Positions 24,567-33,558 of a stretch of DNA of 64,000 bases are shown in pieces; positions within the stretch are counted from its first letter, which is position 1; each line of letters begins with the position of its first letter. The notes beneath the pieces were generated by a model. The model saw only the letters and a list, made by a program, of their open reading frames with translations, was not told the DNA's origin and did no database searches. The position numbers and the translations under genes were made by a program. The DNA comes from Lachnospiraceae bacterium UBA3850 (GTDB lineage Bacteria; Bacillota; Clostridia; Lachnospirales; Lachnospiraceae), in contig DGHK01000036.1 of the NCBI GenBank assembly GCA_002392655.1, positions 1 through 64,000 on the forward strand, read 5' to 3'.

Positions 24567-25145
24567 ATGAACGAATTGGATGAGAGATACAGCACAGTAG
24601 AAGATGCGATTTTCGATGCATTCTTTCTGCTTTTAAAGGATAAGGATCTGGAGAAAATCACAGTATCAGATGTGATCAAAAAGGCCGGTATCGTAAGGAG
24701 TACATTTTATAATCATTATGAAAATATCCCCGCACTGCTTGAAGCAGCCGAGGATAAAACCATTCATGATATATTTCGTATGATGGAAAGCTTCCATCCG
24801 AAGAATGACCACGATATGTGTCATTCTTATTATCTTGCTATCTGTAACTACACTAAGAAGAACCTGTTTCTGGCAAATCTTCTTGAATCTCCAAGAGGTG
24901 ATTCCTTCTTTGAAAAAGCCTTAACTATGTTCCATAAATACGTTACAGAAATCACTTCTACTACTATATCGGGGCCGAAGGCTCGCACGGAGTTTTCCTA
25001 TTACATTGCAAGCTCCATCGGAAGTACGATCGGTGTTCTGCACAAATGGACTGCAGAGAATTTTGAAACTCCTGCCGAGGAAATCGCTGATATCCTGTCG
25101 AAGATATTTCTCTCCGGAATCCTTCCGAATTTATCTGGTGACTGA
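24567..25145 (+). CDS. TetR/AcrR-family transcriptional regulator
   Basis: A 192-residue regulator. The N-terminal helix-turn-helix spans about residues 10-58 (AIFDAFFLLLKDKDLEKITV, then IVRSTFYNHYENI). A helical ligand-binding domain follows. GAGGGGG precedes the ATG. It is divergent from the exporter-sdpRI-like operon and convergent with the AMP-ligase gene. Such a divergent TetR usually controls the neighbouring exporter, so it competes with the SdpR-like protein as binder of 24381-24416. The inducer is unknown. Confidence 0.92.
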   Translation: MNELDERYSTVEDAIFDAFFLLLKDKDLEKITVSDVIKKAGIVRSTFYNHYENIPALLEAAEDKTIHDIFRMMESFHPKNDHDMCHSYYLAICNYTKKNLFLANLLESPRGDSFFEKALTMFHKYVTEITSTTISGPKARTEFSYYIASSIGSTIGVLHKWTAENFETPAEEIADILSKIFLSGILPNLSGD

Positions 25146-25186
25146 TACTGTGTCTTAATCAGCTCTAAGCTGAAGTATCGTATATA

Positions 25187-26713
25187 TCAGTCTATCTCAG
25201 CGTCAGCTCTCACGATCTTACGTGTTGCATTTCTGTGGAAAGGATTCTTACGTACGATCAGTGATACGATCTGCCTGTATGTAGGCTGGTTCTTGTTATA
25301 TTCCTTGAGAATCTCCTCTAGTGCTGCTTTTACCTGCTCCTCATTCATTCCGGTTGCTTCAACCACATCATGATCAGGATAGATACGAGCTGCAAGACCG
25401 TTATCCTCTCCTGTTACGATAACCTCACCGACAAGCGGAGCGATTCCAAGCTTATTCTCTATCTCTTCAGGAGATATATTTTCTCCGTTTGAAAGAATGA
25501 TCAGATTCTTTACACGGCCGTTTATGAAAAGGAAGCCATCCTCATCTATATAACCCTTATCACCTGTATGAAGCCATCCATCCTTAAGTGTCTCTGCAGT
25601 TTCCTCAGGCATCTTGTAGTAGCCCTTCATAACACTGCTGCCCTTTACAAGTATCTCACCTGTCTCATCAATCTTGACCTCTGCATTTTTAATTGGTTTT
25701 CCGATTGAACCAGTCTTGTGATCACTTGGCATATTATTACTGATAACCGGAGAGCATTCTGACATACCATATCCTTCATAAATTGATACGCCGTATGCTT
25801 CAAGCTTCTCTATATAAAACGGATCGAGGTGAGCTCCACCCGTGAAGATTGTTTTAAGATTTCCACCAAATACATTTGCTCCTACAACTGATGCCGGAAT
25901 AGAAGGATCAGCAACCGACAGTCTCTTATAGATTGTCTCTATCATAAGCGGAACCATAAGCATGATGTCAGGCTTGAAGATACTCATATTTCTGACCATG
26001 TGCATAAATGAATCGTTGATACATACTGTAGCACCAAGAGAAAATCCCTTCAGCCAGTCCATAACAAGACAAAATGCATGATGTACAGGAAGCACACTCA
26101 TAACAACCGCTCCAGGTTCATTCTCAAAAGGAACATTTTCAACATTATTTGAGAGGTTCCTCTGTGTGAGCATAACACCCTTGCTCTTTCCTGTAGTTCC
26201 TGAAGTATAGATGATAGTTGCTATATCTTCTGAAGTTGAAGAGCTGAGCTCTGCATCATCTGAAGCCGAGCTTTTAAGGTCAGCTACAGTTTCTATATCA
26301 TCATCTGCCGCCTCCTGAAGAAGCCAGATGTTCTTGATCTTCAGACAGTTTGCCTCTATACCCGCCACCATGGCTTTAAGCTTCGGGCTGATAAAAAGTG
26401 CTTCTGAGTCCGAACGCTGCAGAAGGTCCAGCAGATCCTCAGCAGGAAGTCCTGCATCAAGAGGAACAGCTACATTATCTCCTGTAGTGATTGCAAGATA
26501 AGCGCCTATCCATTCTATCGAAGCAGTACCGATCATAGCTATATGAGCTCCATGATACCCCTTTGTTGAAAGACCCTTTCTGATTCCATATATGTCATCG
26601 CCAAGATCCTTATAGCTACGCTCAGCTACATCCTTTTTTACCAGCCAGCGCACTGCCGGGCTCTCAGCGTAGTTTTTTAATGCTTCTTCCCATAATTCTC
26701 CAATAGTGTTCAT
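25187..26713 (-). CDS. AMP-dependent synthetase/ligase (stand-alone adenylation enzyme)
   Basis: A 508-residue ANL-superfamily enzyme. Visible motifs are YTSGTTGKSKGVML (P-loop-like), YEGYGMSECSP, LHTGDKGYID and FINGRVKNLIILSNGENI. It has a C-terminal FHRNATRKIVRADAE segment containing the catalytic lysine. It should adenylate a carboxylic acid and load it on a thiol. The carrier-protein gene lies 4 bp upstream, so the acceptor is probably that protein rather than free CoA. The substrate (fatty acid, aryl acid or amino acid) cannot be decided by eye. Last gene of the A/ACP/C-like trio. Confidence 0.9.
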   Translation of the reverse strand: MNTIGELWEEALKNYAESPAVRWLVKKDVAERSYKDLGDDIYGIRKGLSTKGYHGAHIAMIGTASIEWIGAYLAITTGDNVAVPLDAGLPAEDLLDLLQRSDSEALFISPKLKAMVAGIEANCLKIKNIWLLQEAADDDIETVADLKSSASDDAELSSSTSEDIATIIYTSGTTGKSKGVMLTQRNLSNNVENVPFENEPGAVVMSVLPVHHAFCLVMDWLKGFSLGATVCINDSFMHMVRNMSIFKPDIMLMVPLMIETIYKRLSVADPSIPASVVGANVFGGNLKTIFTGGAHLDPFYIEKLEAYGVSIYEGYGMSECSPVISNNMPSDHKTGSIGKPIKNAEVKIDETGEILVKGSSVMKGYYKMPEETAETLKDGWLHTGDKGYIDEDGFLFINGRVKNLIILSNGENISPEEIENKLGIAPLVGEVIVTGEDNGLAARIYPDHDVVEATGMNEEQVKAALEEILKEYNKNQPTYRQIVSLIVRKNPFHRNATRKIVRADAEID

Positions 26714-26717
26714 CCTA

Positions 26718-26954
26718 CTACTCCTCCATAAGCTTATCCATCATCTTGATTGCATCGCCTATAGTTGTTACCTCAAGAGCCTTATCCTGATCAAGTTCAA
26801 CGTCATATGTATCTTCAAGCTCTCCGAGGAAGGACATAAATCCAAGGGATGTAAATCCCAGATCCTCACGGAAACGCATATCATCTGTCATATCCTCTGC
26901 AGGAACCTCACAATACTGTGCTACAAGCTTCTTAAAATCCATTACATTACTCAT
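26718..26954 (-). CDS. Acyl/peptidyl carrier protein
   Basis: A 78-residue carrier protein with the phosphopantetheine site Ser36 in DLGFTSLGF. Thr replaces the usual Asp before the serine. An acidic helix II (GELEDTYDVELDQDKA) is typical of carrier proteins. AGGAGAG precedes the ATG. It lies between a condensation-like gene and an adenylation enzyme on one transcript, so it is a dedicated carrier and not the housekeeping fatty-acid ACP. Confidence 0.92.
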   Translation of the reverse strand: MSNVMDFKKLVAQYCEVPAEDMTDDMRFREDLGFTSLGFMSFLGELEDTYDVELDQDKALEVTTIGDAIKMMDKLMEE

Positions 26955-27022
26955 TTTTCTCTCTCCTTATTATATAAATATCTTTGTTTCCCTAATCAAT
27001 GTGTATCTTATATATTATCTGA

Positions 27023-28408
27023 CTATACCTGAGCCATGATCTCACCAATGGTCATATCCGGCTCTGCGATTCCCTTAAACAGGATACGCATCATATAGTA
27101 GTAAAGCAATTCCATATCCTTCTCAGTCAAGCACGCTGTCTGATAATGGAATGAGAAGTTGGTTCCACCGTTTTCTGTATGTGAAACCGTCAGGTACATC
27201 TTCTTTGTTGCTGCACCGTTTGCAAACCATTTGGAGTGCATCTGCATCTCCTTCAGGAACGGATTGTCCACACGAACCGGCATAGGCTGATATGTCAGAT
27301 AGCAGCTCTCATAGGTTGTATCATCCGGTGTGTTGTATCTCTTCTTCATCTCTTCCATGATGAGTGCAGGATCATAATTACTATGCATGTATATACGGTT
27401 CTGAACATTCTGTATTTCATATGCTGCTGACAGGAAATCAGTATCAGGACTTATTACTGTACGGCATGGGAACATGATCGTTCTACTTCCTCCCGATGTC
27501 CATTCCTTATGTGTGGAACGTCTTGATATGAAGTTCTGTATCGTGATATCCTCCTGACCATTATTTACCTTGGATAGGTAAGTACGTATTCCCAGAAGAA
27601 GCAGATTTGTCATAGACAGCTGATGATTCATGCAGAAATGTGCGAGCCACTTTGTAGGTTCCGGCTCAAGCACATAATCCTTAACTGCAACGAACAGATT
27701 TTTACGTTCTATATCAGCTGCGCGAAGCTTCTTATTCTTATGCTTTTTTCTCGCAGCTTCGAGTACTGATGGTCCCTGTATATCAGAGTAAAGAGGCTCA
27801 CCGAGCTCATCCAGCTGATCATCCCAGAACTTCTTATCCTTTGCAAAACGCTTCTCGCTGTTTGCTTTCTTCAAGTCAGACTCAAGCACTTCCTCGAAGT
27901 CTGCCAGATCCTGTGGATAGTCAGTTCCAAATCTGTAGTGTGTATAAAGCTGCATCAGATCATTTACCATGACTACAAGTCCGCAGGAATCTATAAGTCT
28001 GTGATCCATATGAATGAAGAAACCATTATATCCATCAGGAAGTTTCATCATATATATCTCACACATCGGTATGTCATCACCATCAAGTGTTTGATATGCC
28101 CACTGCTGCATCAGATCATCTGCTTCAGCAAGTGTCATTCCCGTAAGATCCTTAATCGGAATATCTCTTGTATCCTTATCTACTATATACTGTTTTATCT
28201 CGCCCTTCTTATCAGGCTTTGTAAAACGGAGCCTGAGGCATCCGTATCTCTCTATCTCAAGCTGTATACATTTCTTCAGAAGTCCGAAGTCCAACTCGGC
28301 TTTCAGTGAAGCTATGATGCTGACCCCTGAGACCTGCTGAGTTTTGTATTCTTTTATCCAGCGATAATGCATATTCTGTGCTGCTGTCAGCGGGTATTCT
28401 TTTCTCAT
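27023..28408 (-). CDS. Condensation-domain-like acyltransferase
   Basis: About 461 residues from the ATG at 28408, which is preceded by AAGGAGAG; the longer frame to 28504 has none. The fold signature is that of NRPS condensation and WES/alcohol-acyltransferase proteins: start EYPLTAAQNMHY, then the active-site region FIHMDHRLIDSCGL, where the usual HHxxxDG is changed to DHxxxDS but the His and Asp are kept. A late FSFHYQ...LTEKDMELLYYYM region is also typical. It probably joins a carrier-bound acyl group to an amine or hydroxyl acceptor. First gene of the trio. Confidence 0.85.
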   Translation of the reverse strand: MRKEYPLTAAQNMHYRWIKEYKTQQVSGVSIIASLKAELDFGLLKKCIQLEIERYGCLRLRFTKPDKKGEIKQYIVDKDTRDIPIKDLTGMTLAEADDLMQQWAYQTLDGDDIPMCEIYMMKLPDGYNGFFIHMDHRLIDSCGLVVMVNDLMQLYTHYRFGTDYPQDLADFEEVLESDLKKANSEKRFAKDKKFWDDQLDELGEPLYSDIQGPSVLEAARKKHKNKKLRAADIERKNLFVAVKDYVLEPEPTKWLAHFCMNHQLSMTNLLLLGIRTYLSKVNNGQEDITIQNFISRRSTHKEWTSGGSRTIMFPCRTVISPDTDFLSAAYEIQNVQNRIYMHSNYDPALIMEEMKKRYNTPDDTTYESCYLTYQPMPVRVDNPFLKEMQMHSKWFANGAATKKMYLTVSHTENGGTNFSFHYQTACLTEKDMELLYYYMMRILFKGIAEPDMTIGEIMAQV

Positions 28409-28527
28409 AAATAACTCTCCTTCTTTAATCACATTTTCTGCGCCGAGAGAGAATCTATCACATAAATAAAAAAAATACCATACCCCTTTGGACTTAATGA
28501 ACAACTAAGTGAAATTTGACCGACACA

Positions 28528-28558
28528 TATCGAACACTAAACTAAACTTTGTTCGATA
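28528..28558. promoter_or_regulatory. Perfect inverted repeat upstream of the trio
   Basis: TATCGAACA (28528-28536) and TGTTCGATA (28550-28558), 9-bp perfect arms with a 13-bp spacer. It sits 120 bp upstream of the condensation-like start and just beyond the hydrolase terminator. It is a candidate operator for the biosynthetic trio. Confidence 0.5.
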
Positions 28559-28560
28559 AA

Positions 28561-28592
28561 AAGAAAAATCGCCGGGATTATACCGACGATTT
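28561..28592 (-). terminator. Terminator of the alpha/beta hydrolase gene
   Basis: A 10-bp stem with one mismatch (28566-28575 with 28583-28592) is followed on the minus strand by UUUUUCUUUUU. The hydrolase stop codon lies inside the hairpin. Confidence 0.75.
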
Positions 28593-29612
28593 ATCATGCT
28601 TTTCGAAAAATCCGAAGACCTTTTCCTTATATAATTCAGGCTGTTCATAAGAGCAGCACAGATGTCTCGCTTCCGGGATGAGAACCAGTTCCTTCTCAGC
28701 TGTACACAGAACATAGTTTCGTAGTGTGCTCTCCGGAGTTACATATGTATCATCTTCACCATGGAAGAATAGAACAGGAATCTTGTTCTTCTTTAATGCT
28801 TTCGTTGTATCTGCCTGTCTCATTGAAAACTTTCCGAATAATCTACAGAACATATTCACTCTGAAAAGAAGAAGTTCTATGCCGTGCAGATGAAACCATA
28901 CAGCGGCTATATCACGAAGCTGATCCTTCATTGAGTGTATACCACAGTCAGCTATAATTCCTTTTACAGTATGAGGAAGCTTACGTCCGGCTGACATAAG
29001 AACCGTTCCCGCCCCCATAGACTGGCCATACAGATAAACAGGCAGCCCATTCGGATTCTCCCATTCAAGTCTCTGAAGCCAGTCGATAACATCATACTGT
29101 TCCTTAGCTCCAAAGGTTATATACTTTCCTTCACTCTCTCCACAGCATCTTTGATCGATAAAGAGCATACTGCAACCAGCTTCTCTAAGCTCCTTCGCTA
29201 TATGGGCAACACTTCCGAACCTTGTTCCTCGATAACCATGTACAAGAACAACAAACCGTTTCGGATTCTCTACCGGATAATATGAAGCATGAAGCCTTAA
29301 GCCATCTCTGCTTCTTATATACCAGTCTTCCATAGGTTGCTTCTCACACCACTCCCTGCAGCTCTCATACTCTTCCAGATGCTTATACTTTGGATGATTT
29401 ACCTTCGTATGGTTAAGTGCAAACCACTTTGCATCTGATTCTTTGGGGACTTCCTTTTTTGAATCTTCTTTTTTCTTCTTATCAGTTTTCTTCCCGCCAC
29501 CATATGTAATAAAATGGAAAAACGGCCATCCTGTTACAAAAAATACACCTGAGATGATAGATGTAAAAGCTGATAATTTGATGATTCTTCTGGCATTAAT
29601 TTTCTTTTTCAT
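28578..29612 (-). CDS. Membrane-anchored alpha/beta hydrolase
   Basis: A 344-residue protein with an N-terminal membrane anchor at about residues 10-35 and a Lys-rich stretch (DKKKKEDSKKEV), so the catalytic domain probably lies outside. The hydrolase domain has an oxyanion HGYRG motif, the nucleophile YGQSMGAG, an acidic FFHGEDDTYV and the catalytic His in ARHLCC. It resembles serine hydrolases of the S9/S33-like group (esterase or thioesterase). It is upstream of the A/ACP/C trio in the same direction but ends in its own terminator. Confidence 0.87.
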   Translation of the reverse strand: MKKKINARRIIKLSAFTSIISGVFFVTGWPFFHFITYGGGKKTDKKKKEDSKKEVPKESDAKWFALNHTKVNHPKYKHLEEYESCREWCEKQPMEDWYIRSRDGLRLHASYYPVENPKRFVVLVHGYRGTRFGSVAHIAKELREAGCSMLFIDQRCCGESEGKYITFGAKEQYDVIDWLQRLEWENPNGLPVYLYGQSMGAGTVLMSAGRKLPHTVKGIIADCGIHSMKDQLRDIAAVWFHLHGIELLLFRVNMFCRLFGKFSMRQADTTKALKKNKIPVLFFHGEDDTYVTPESTLRNYVLCTAEKELVLIPEARHLCCSYEQPELYKEKVFGFFEKHDKSSV

Positions 29613-29691
29613 AATTCACATTTCTCTTCTTAAAAAACAGAATCAATAAAACACAAAACCAATATAACATATTTGAGTTTGGAATGCCACG

Positions 29692-29720
29692 TTGACCGCT
29701 TCCAGGCTACGTTGTATAAT
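29692..29720 (+). promoter_or_regulatory. Sigma-70-type promoter of the tautomerase gene
   Basis: TTGACC (29692-29697), a 17-bp spacer and a perfect TATAAT (29715-29720). It lies 29 bp before the start codon. Confidence 0.85.
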
Positions 29721-29749
29721 CGATTCACAAAATAAAGGAGGTATTAATC

Positions 29750-30091
29750 ATGCCATTTATTGATTCAAAAATATCAGTTAAAGTAAGCGATAAGAAAAAA
29801 GAAATCATAAAAGCGAAGCTTGGCGAGGCCGCTTCTATCATTGGTAAACCGGAGAGATTTGTAATGATCGGATTCGATGACGATTACACACTTTACTTCG
29901 GCGGAAACAAGATGGAAAAAGCTGTCTATGTTTCAGTTGATGTTCTCGGTTCATCGAACTCTCCACAAACTGAAGCAATGACAGCTAAGATATGCGAGAT
30001 ATATGAAGCAGAGCTTGGAATCCCTGCTTCAAATATATATGTAGAATACAGATCCACCACCGACTGGGGATGGAACGGTCGTAATTTCTAG
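29750..30091 (+). CDS. MIF/tautomerase-superfamily protein
   Basis: A 113-residue protein of MIF length and layout. It begins Met-Pro, so Pro2 becomes the N-terminal catalytic base after Met removal. The second beta-alpha-beta unit begins KAVYVSVDVLGSS and ends IYVEYRSTTDWGWNGRNF, in the MIF style. MIF-like proteins trimerise and tautomerise keto-enol substrates such as phenylpyruvate. AAAGGAGGT precedes the ATG. It is monocistronic with its own promoter and converges on an ABC transporter gene. Confidence 0.9.
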   Translation: MPFIDSKISVKVSDKKKEIIKAKLGEAASIIGKPERFVMIGFDDDYTLYFGGNKMEKAVYVSVDVLGSSNSPQTEAMTAKICEIYEAELGIPASNIYVEYRSTTDWGWNGRNF

Positions 30092-30104
30092 GGCACAGGT
30101 ATAT

Positions 30105-30863
30105 CTACCAGCCTAGATCCATAAGCCAGTTATTCAGAGCCCTTTCTCTTTCCTTGGTATTCTTAGTTGGATCGTTTATGAATTCACCTTCGATATTACC
30201 ATCGATTATATAAAGGACTCTGGAACATTTGGCTGCAACCTTCGAGTCATGAGTAACCATCATAATAGTGGTTCCTTCCTTATTGATTCTGGTCAGCTCT
30301 TCCATAACCTCGTCGGAGTTTGCTCTGTTAAGCGCTCCTGTAGGCTCGTCTGCAAAAACAACCGAAGGCTTATTGATAAGGCTTCTGCAGATACATGCTC
30401 TCTGAAGCTGTCCGCCGGACACCTCATTTATATCATTATCAGCTGCCTCAATGATACCAAGCTTTCTCATCAAATCCTCTCCAAACTGAGTTACTTCCTT
30501 ACGAGATCTCTTCAGCTTTTTGCTCTGAAGTCCCGGAAGAAGGATATTGTCGAGAATAGTGAGATTCTTCATCATAAACATCTGCTGGAAGATAAAGCCC
30601 ATCTCATCAAGTCTCACATCTGAGAGCTCATTCTTCTTCATCTTAGTTATATCCTTATTCTTAAAAAGAACTGTTCCACTCGTTGCCTTGTCCATACCGG
30701 ATACACTGTAAAGCAGTGTTGACTTTCCGGATGCTGAAGGCCCCATAATTGCAACCATCTCGCCCTCCTCAACCTTAAAGCTAACATTCCTAAGCACATT
30801 ATTCTGTCTCTTATCTGTAACATATGTTTTGCATAAATCCTTAACCTCTAAAACTACTGACAT
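30105..30863 (-). CDS. MacB/LolD-type ABC transporter ATP-binding protein
   Basis: A 252-residue ATPase: Walker A GPSASGKST, Q-loop FQQMFMM, signature VSGGQLQRACI, Walker B VVFADEPTGAL and H-loop VTHDSKV. The DEPTGAL wording and the FtsX-type partner upstream place it in the MacB/LolD/BceA group, which drives mechanotransmission or export rather than import. It follows the 816-residue permease by 100 bp. A repeat element (30887-30948) lies in that gap. Confidence 0.93.
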   Translation of the reverse strand: MSVVLEVKDLCKTYVTDKRQNNVLRNVSFKVEEGEMVAIMGPSASGKSTLLYSVSGMDKATSGTVLFKNKDITKMKKNELSDVRLDEMGFIFQQMFMMKNLTILDNILLPGLQSKKLKRSRKEVTQFGEDLMRKLGIIEAADNDINEVSGGQLQRACICRSLINKPSVVFADEPTGALNRANSDEVMEELTRINKEGTTIMMVTHDSKVAAKCSRVLYIIDGNIEGEFINDPTKNTKERERALNNWLMDLGW

Positions 30864-30886
30864 GATTATTCTCCCTTCTTATTTTA

Positions 30887-30948
30887 GGTACACGGTACCT
30901 TTCCCGTTTTGGTACACGGTACCTTTTTGCAAAAAGGTGCCAGGTACC
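30887..30948. repeat. GGTACC-rich hairpin repeat element
   Basis: A 15-bp unit containing GGTACACGGTACCTT occurs at 30887 and again at 30911. The second copy forms an imperfect hairpin (30911-30948) with CAAAAAGGTGCCAGGTACC, giving an 18-bp stem and a GC turn. The base composition and repeated KpnI-type GGTACC palindromes look like a dispersed REP-like element. It sits in the intergenic gap within an ABC operon and could affect mRNA stability or translation of the ATPase. Confidence 0.65.
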
Positions 30949-30963
30949 AAGTTATGTAAACTA

Positions 30964-33414
30964 TTATTCGATAGATGCTGTATCTCTTGCTTTTATTGTT
31001 CCGGTATACTGTGATGTGATCCTTGTGATGATTATTGTGACTGCGACCAATATAGCCGGATATTTCAGCATGCTTATGAAGCTGTATATCATTTCAATTG
31101 ATGTTGCTCCCATCATTGAAAAGATAGCGCTACATACCAGGTTAGCAAGTGGGATTGACAAAGCAACTGCCAAAAGAACTGCTATTACTCCGAGTATTCC
31201 AAATCTTATTACGTGCCATCCTATTATGTCACGGTCTCTGAAGCCTACGGCTTTTAGGATTGCTATCTGCTTTTTCTCTCTTGCGATGAAGCTTCTTTCC
31301 ATCATTACTGTCACAAGTATGATAACGAGTATTGTGATGACCACCAGAAGCTTTTCTACTGCCTGCATAGCATCAAGTGTTCCCATATTTTCTACACATT
31401 CTTCAGTCTGATTTCTTACTTCGTCAGCGCTGAATAATTCTTTTATTCTAGCCTTACGTTTATCTATCTCTTTCTGATCCGGATTATCAGTAAAGGTGAT
31501 CAGAGTGCTCATATATCCCGTTGCAGCATCCAATTTTGTAGGTGCATCATCATATAATCTCATAATTGTTCCGAGGTTGTTCATGCTTTGGAACTTTCCG
31601 GTTATAGTGCACTTTTCTTTTGTATCACCAAAATCAATTTCTATTGTGTCTCCGATCCTCAGTCCATATTCTTCAGCTACCGCTTCAGTTATTGCTATCT
31701 CATTCTTATTCTGAGGAGCCACACCTTCTGTCATAGGATATTCTCTGGTCCAGTCACCCACGACCTGAAAAAATGTATAGGAATAGCTTTCATTATCCAG
31801 AGTGAATCTATACGAAAATACGACATCATTATAAACATTAGCAGGCATTCCCTCGCTTTCAAGCTTATCCTCTATGAGCTTCAGATAGTCTTCATATATT
31901 TCTTTACCGTTATCAAACTTCTTTAAAGTATTAGGATCAATCTCACTCATATCCTTTATTTCTTCTATGCCTGGCACTTCACTATACTTATCAATCAGCC
32001 TGTCCAGATCAACTTTACCGGGATCCTCGTCATGCATATAAAGGTCTGCTCTTACACTAAATGTATCTATAAATGCATTACTATCCAGGGTCCTTGTCAT
32101 ATTGGCAAGCATCAGTAAAAATGTAGTACATATTCCGATGGATATGATTATATTCAGATATCTCCTCGGACTGCTGAGTATATCATTCCATGCCAGATAT
32201 GCTGAATTCTTAAGATGACTTCTGCTGATACGAATACCACGTTTTTTCCTAAACCTTTCACCAGATTCTCCACTTCTTATAGCATCTACAGGAGTCATCT
32301 TCTTAACTTTTCTGGTAGCAAGAAATGCAAGCCACATAATGAGAACAAATACGGTAAGTGCTCCGACTATATTTATAACCTGACCATAGTTATTTCCAAG
32401 CATCATACTTTTTGAAACACTCTTAATCAGCATATTTCCAAAAGGGAAACTGATTAAGCATCCGATCACTGTTCCGAGAAGGCTGATTGCAAAATACTTT
32501 ACCAGATATAATCTTCTGATTCTGAAATTTCTGATACCTATCGCCTTCATAACTCCTATCTCTCTATAGTCATCCTGGATAGTAAATCCTATAGAAAACT
32601 TAAGTATCACAAATGATACGATGATTAGGCATACACTTAAGATCACAATTATAAATGCAACCATCATCTCAACTATTCGAGTGAGTATTACTGTACTTCT
32701 TGGAAATGTGCCTCCAACGTTTTCTAAACCGGCAATACTCTTATTAACTCCTTCGATATTATCTGTTTCGATATAAGCCAGATAATAATTTGATGCACCG
32801 TGAGCAGCTGAGTCAAAAAACTGCTTTGCATCCTCTTCGTTCATAAGTATTCTCTTATTTCCTGTTATTGAAGAACCGAGAAATGCATCCTTTAATCCAT
32901 CATCTAAGATAAACTCCTTTTCTTCCTTACCAAGCTTCAGCTTTATCTTATCCCCTGCCTTAAGATCAGCGTCATCCAGAAACTTTGTAGATATATAGAC
33001 ATGACCTTTCTCAACACTACTTACTTCTTTGTTGTTAGAATCAAACAGCTTGATGTATGTTCTTTCCGGAGACTGAATCATCATAGATCCATTCCACGGT
33101 ATTTTATTTCCATTTCCATCAAATATCTGATCGTCATAACTAAAAACCTCATCCAGCGCATATGATTTAACATCCTTCGCCTTACTTAATTCGCTTTTAA
33201 TACCGGACTCATCACTTCCCGGGTTAAATATGACGAAATAGTCATCCTTCTCTCCAAGAGCCTCCTCAAGGAAATAATCCATTCCATTCACGACCGAAAA
33301 GAGATTGGAAAGTCCACTCGACACAAATAAACTTGCAAGGATTACAAAAAGAAAAAGTATCGTATTCATCGTTTTACTTCTCTTCAGATCCTTCTTCAAA
33401 ACCTTAAAAAACAT
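30964..33414 (-). CDS. FtsX-like (MacB-type, duplicated) ABC permease
   Basis: An 816-residue permease. An N-terminal helix (residues 15-40) is followed by an extracytoplasmic domain of about 200 residues and a three-helix FtsX domain (about 245-370). Then comes another helix, a second large extracytoplasmic domain (about 430-660) and a C-terminal three-helix FtsX domain. The coupling motif EIGVMKAIGIRNFRI is repeated as QIAILKAVGFRDRDI in the second half. The ATPase lies downstream. The kinase/STAS/regulator operon directly upstream is separated by a terminator but may control it. Confidence 0.92.
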   Translation of the reverse strand: MFFKVLKKDLKRSKTMNTILFLFVILASLFVSSGLSNLFSVVNGMDYFLEEALGEKDDYFVIFNPGSDESGIKSELSKAKDVKSYALDEVFSYDDQIFDGNGNKIPWNGSMMIQSPERTYIKLFDSNNKEVSSVEKGHVYISTKFLDDADLKAGDKIKLKLGKEEKEFILDDGLKDAFLGSSITGNKRILMNEEDAKQFFDSAAHGASNYYLAYIETDNIEGVNKSIAGLENVGGTFPRSTVILTRIVEMMVAFIIVILSVCLIIVSFVILKFSIGFTIQDDYREIGVMKAIGIRNFRIRRLYLVKYFAISLLGTVIGCLISFPFGNMLIKSVSKSMMLGNNYGQVINIVGALTVFVLIMWLAFLATRKVKKMTPVDAIRSGESGERFRKKRGIRISRSHLKNSAYLAWNDILSSPRRYLNIIISIGICTTFLLMLANMTRTLDSNAFIDTFSVRADLYMHDEDPGKVDLDRLIDKYSEVPGIEEIKDMSEIDPNTLKKFDNGKEIYEDYLKLIEDKLESEGMPANVYNDVVFSYRFTLDNESYSYTFFQVVGDWTREYPMTEGVAPQNKNEIAITEAVAEEYGLRIGDTIEIDFGDTKEKCTITGKFQSMNNLGTIMRLYDDAPTKLDAATGYMSTLITFTDNPDQKEIDKRKARIKELFSADEVRNQTEECVENMGTLDAMQAVEKLLVVITILVIILVTVMMERSFIAREKKQIAILKAVGFRDRDIIGWHVIRFGILGVIAVLLAVALSIPLANLVCSAIFSMMGATSIEMIYSFISMLKYPAILVAVTIIITRITSQYTGTIKARDTASIE

Positions 33415-33514
33415 CGCCCTTCATCCTTTCTGAACTGCAAACTTTTTTCCTTATGAACGTATAATACAAAATCAATTATTAAATAATCATTAAACAAGAA
33501 GAATAAATTTAGGG

Positions 33515-33558
33515 AAATAAAAAAAAGCCTGATATAAAAGCTTTCTATATCAGGCTTT
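33515..33558 (-). terminator. Intrinsic terminator of the kinase operon
   Basis: A perfect 13-bp stem (33524-33536 with 33546-33558) and 9-nt loop is followed on the minus strand by UUUUUUAUUU. It overlaps the kinase stop codon. Confidence 0.9.

Noticed and set aside
25144-25179. Nested inverted repeats between the TetR gene and the ligase gene as a terminator
   Set aside because: The arms are only 5-6 bp and no U-tract follows on either strand.
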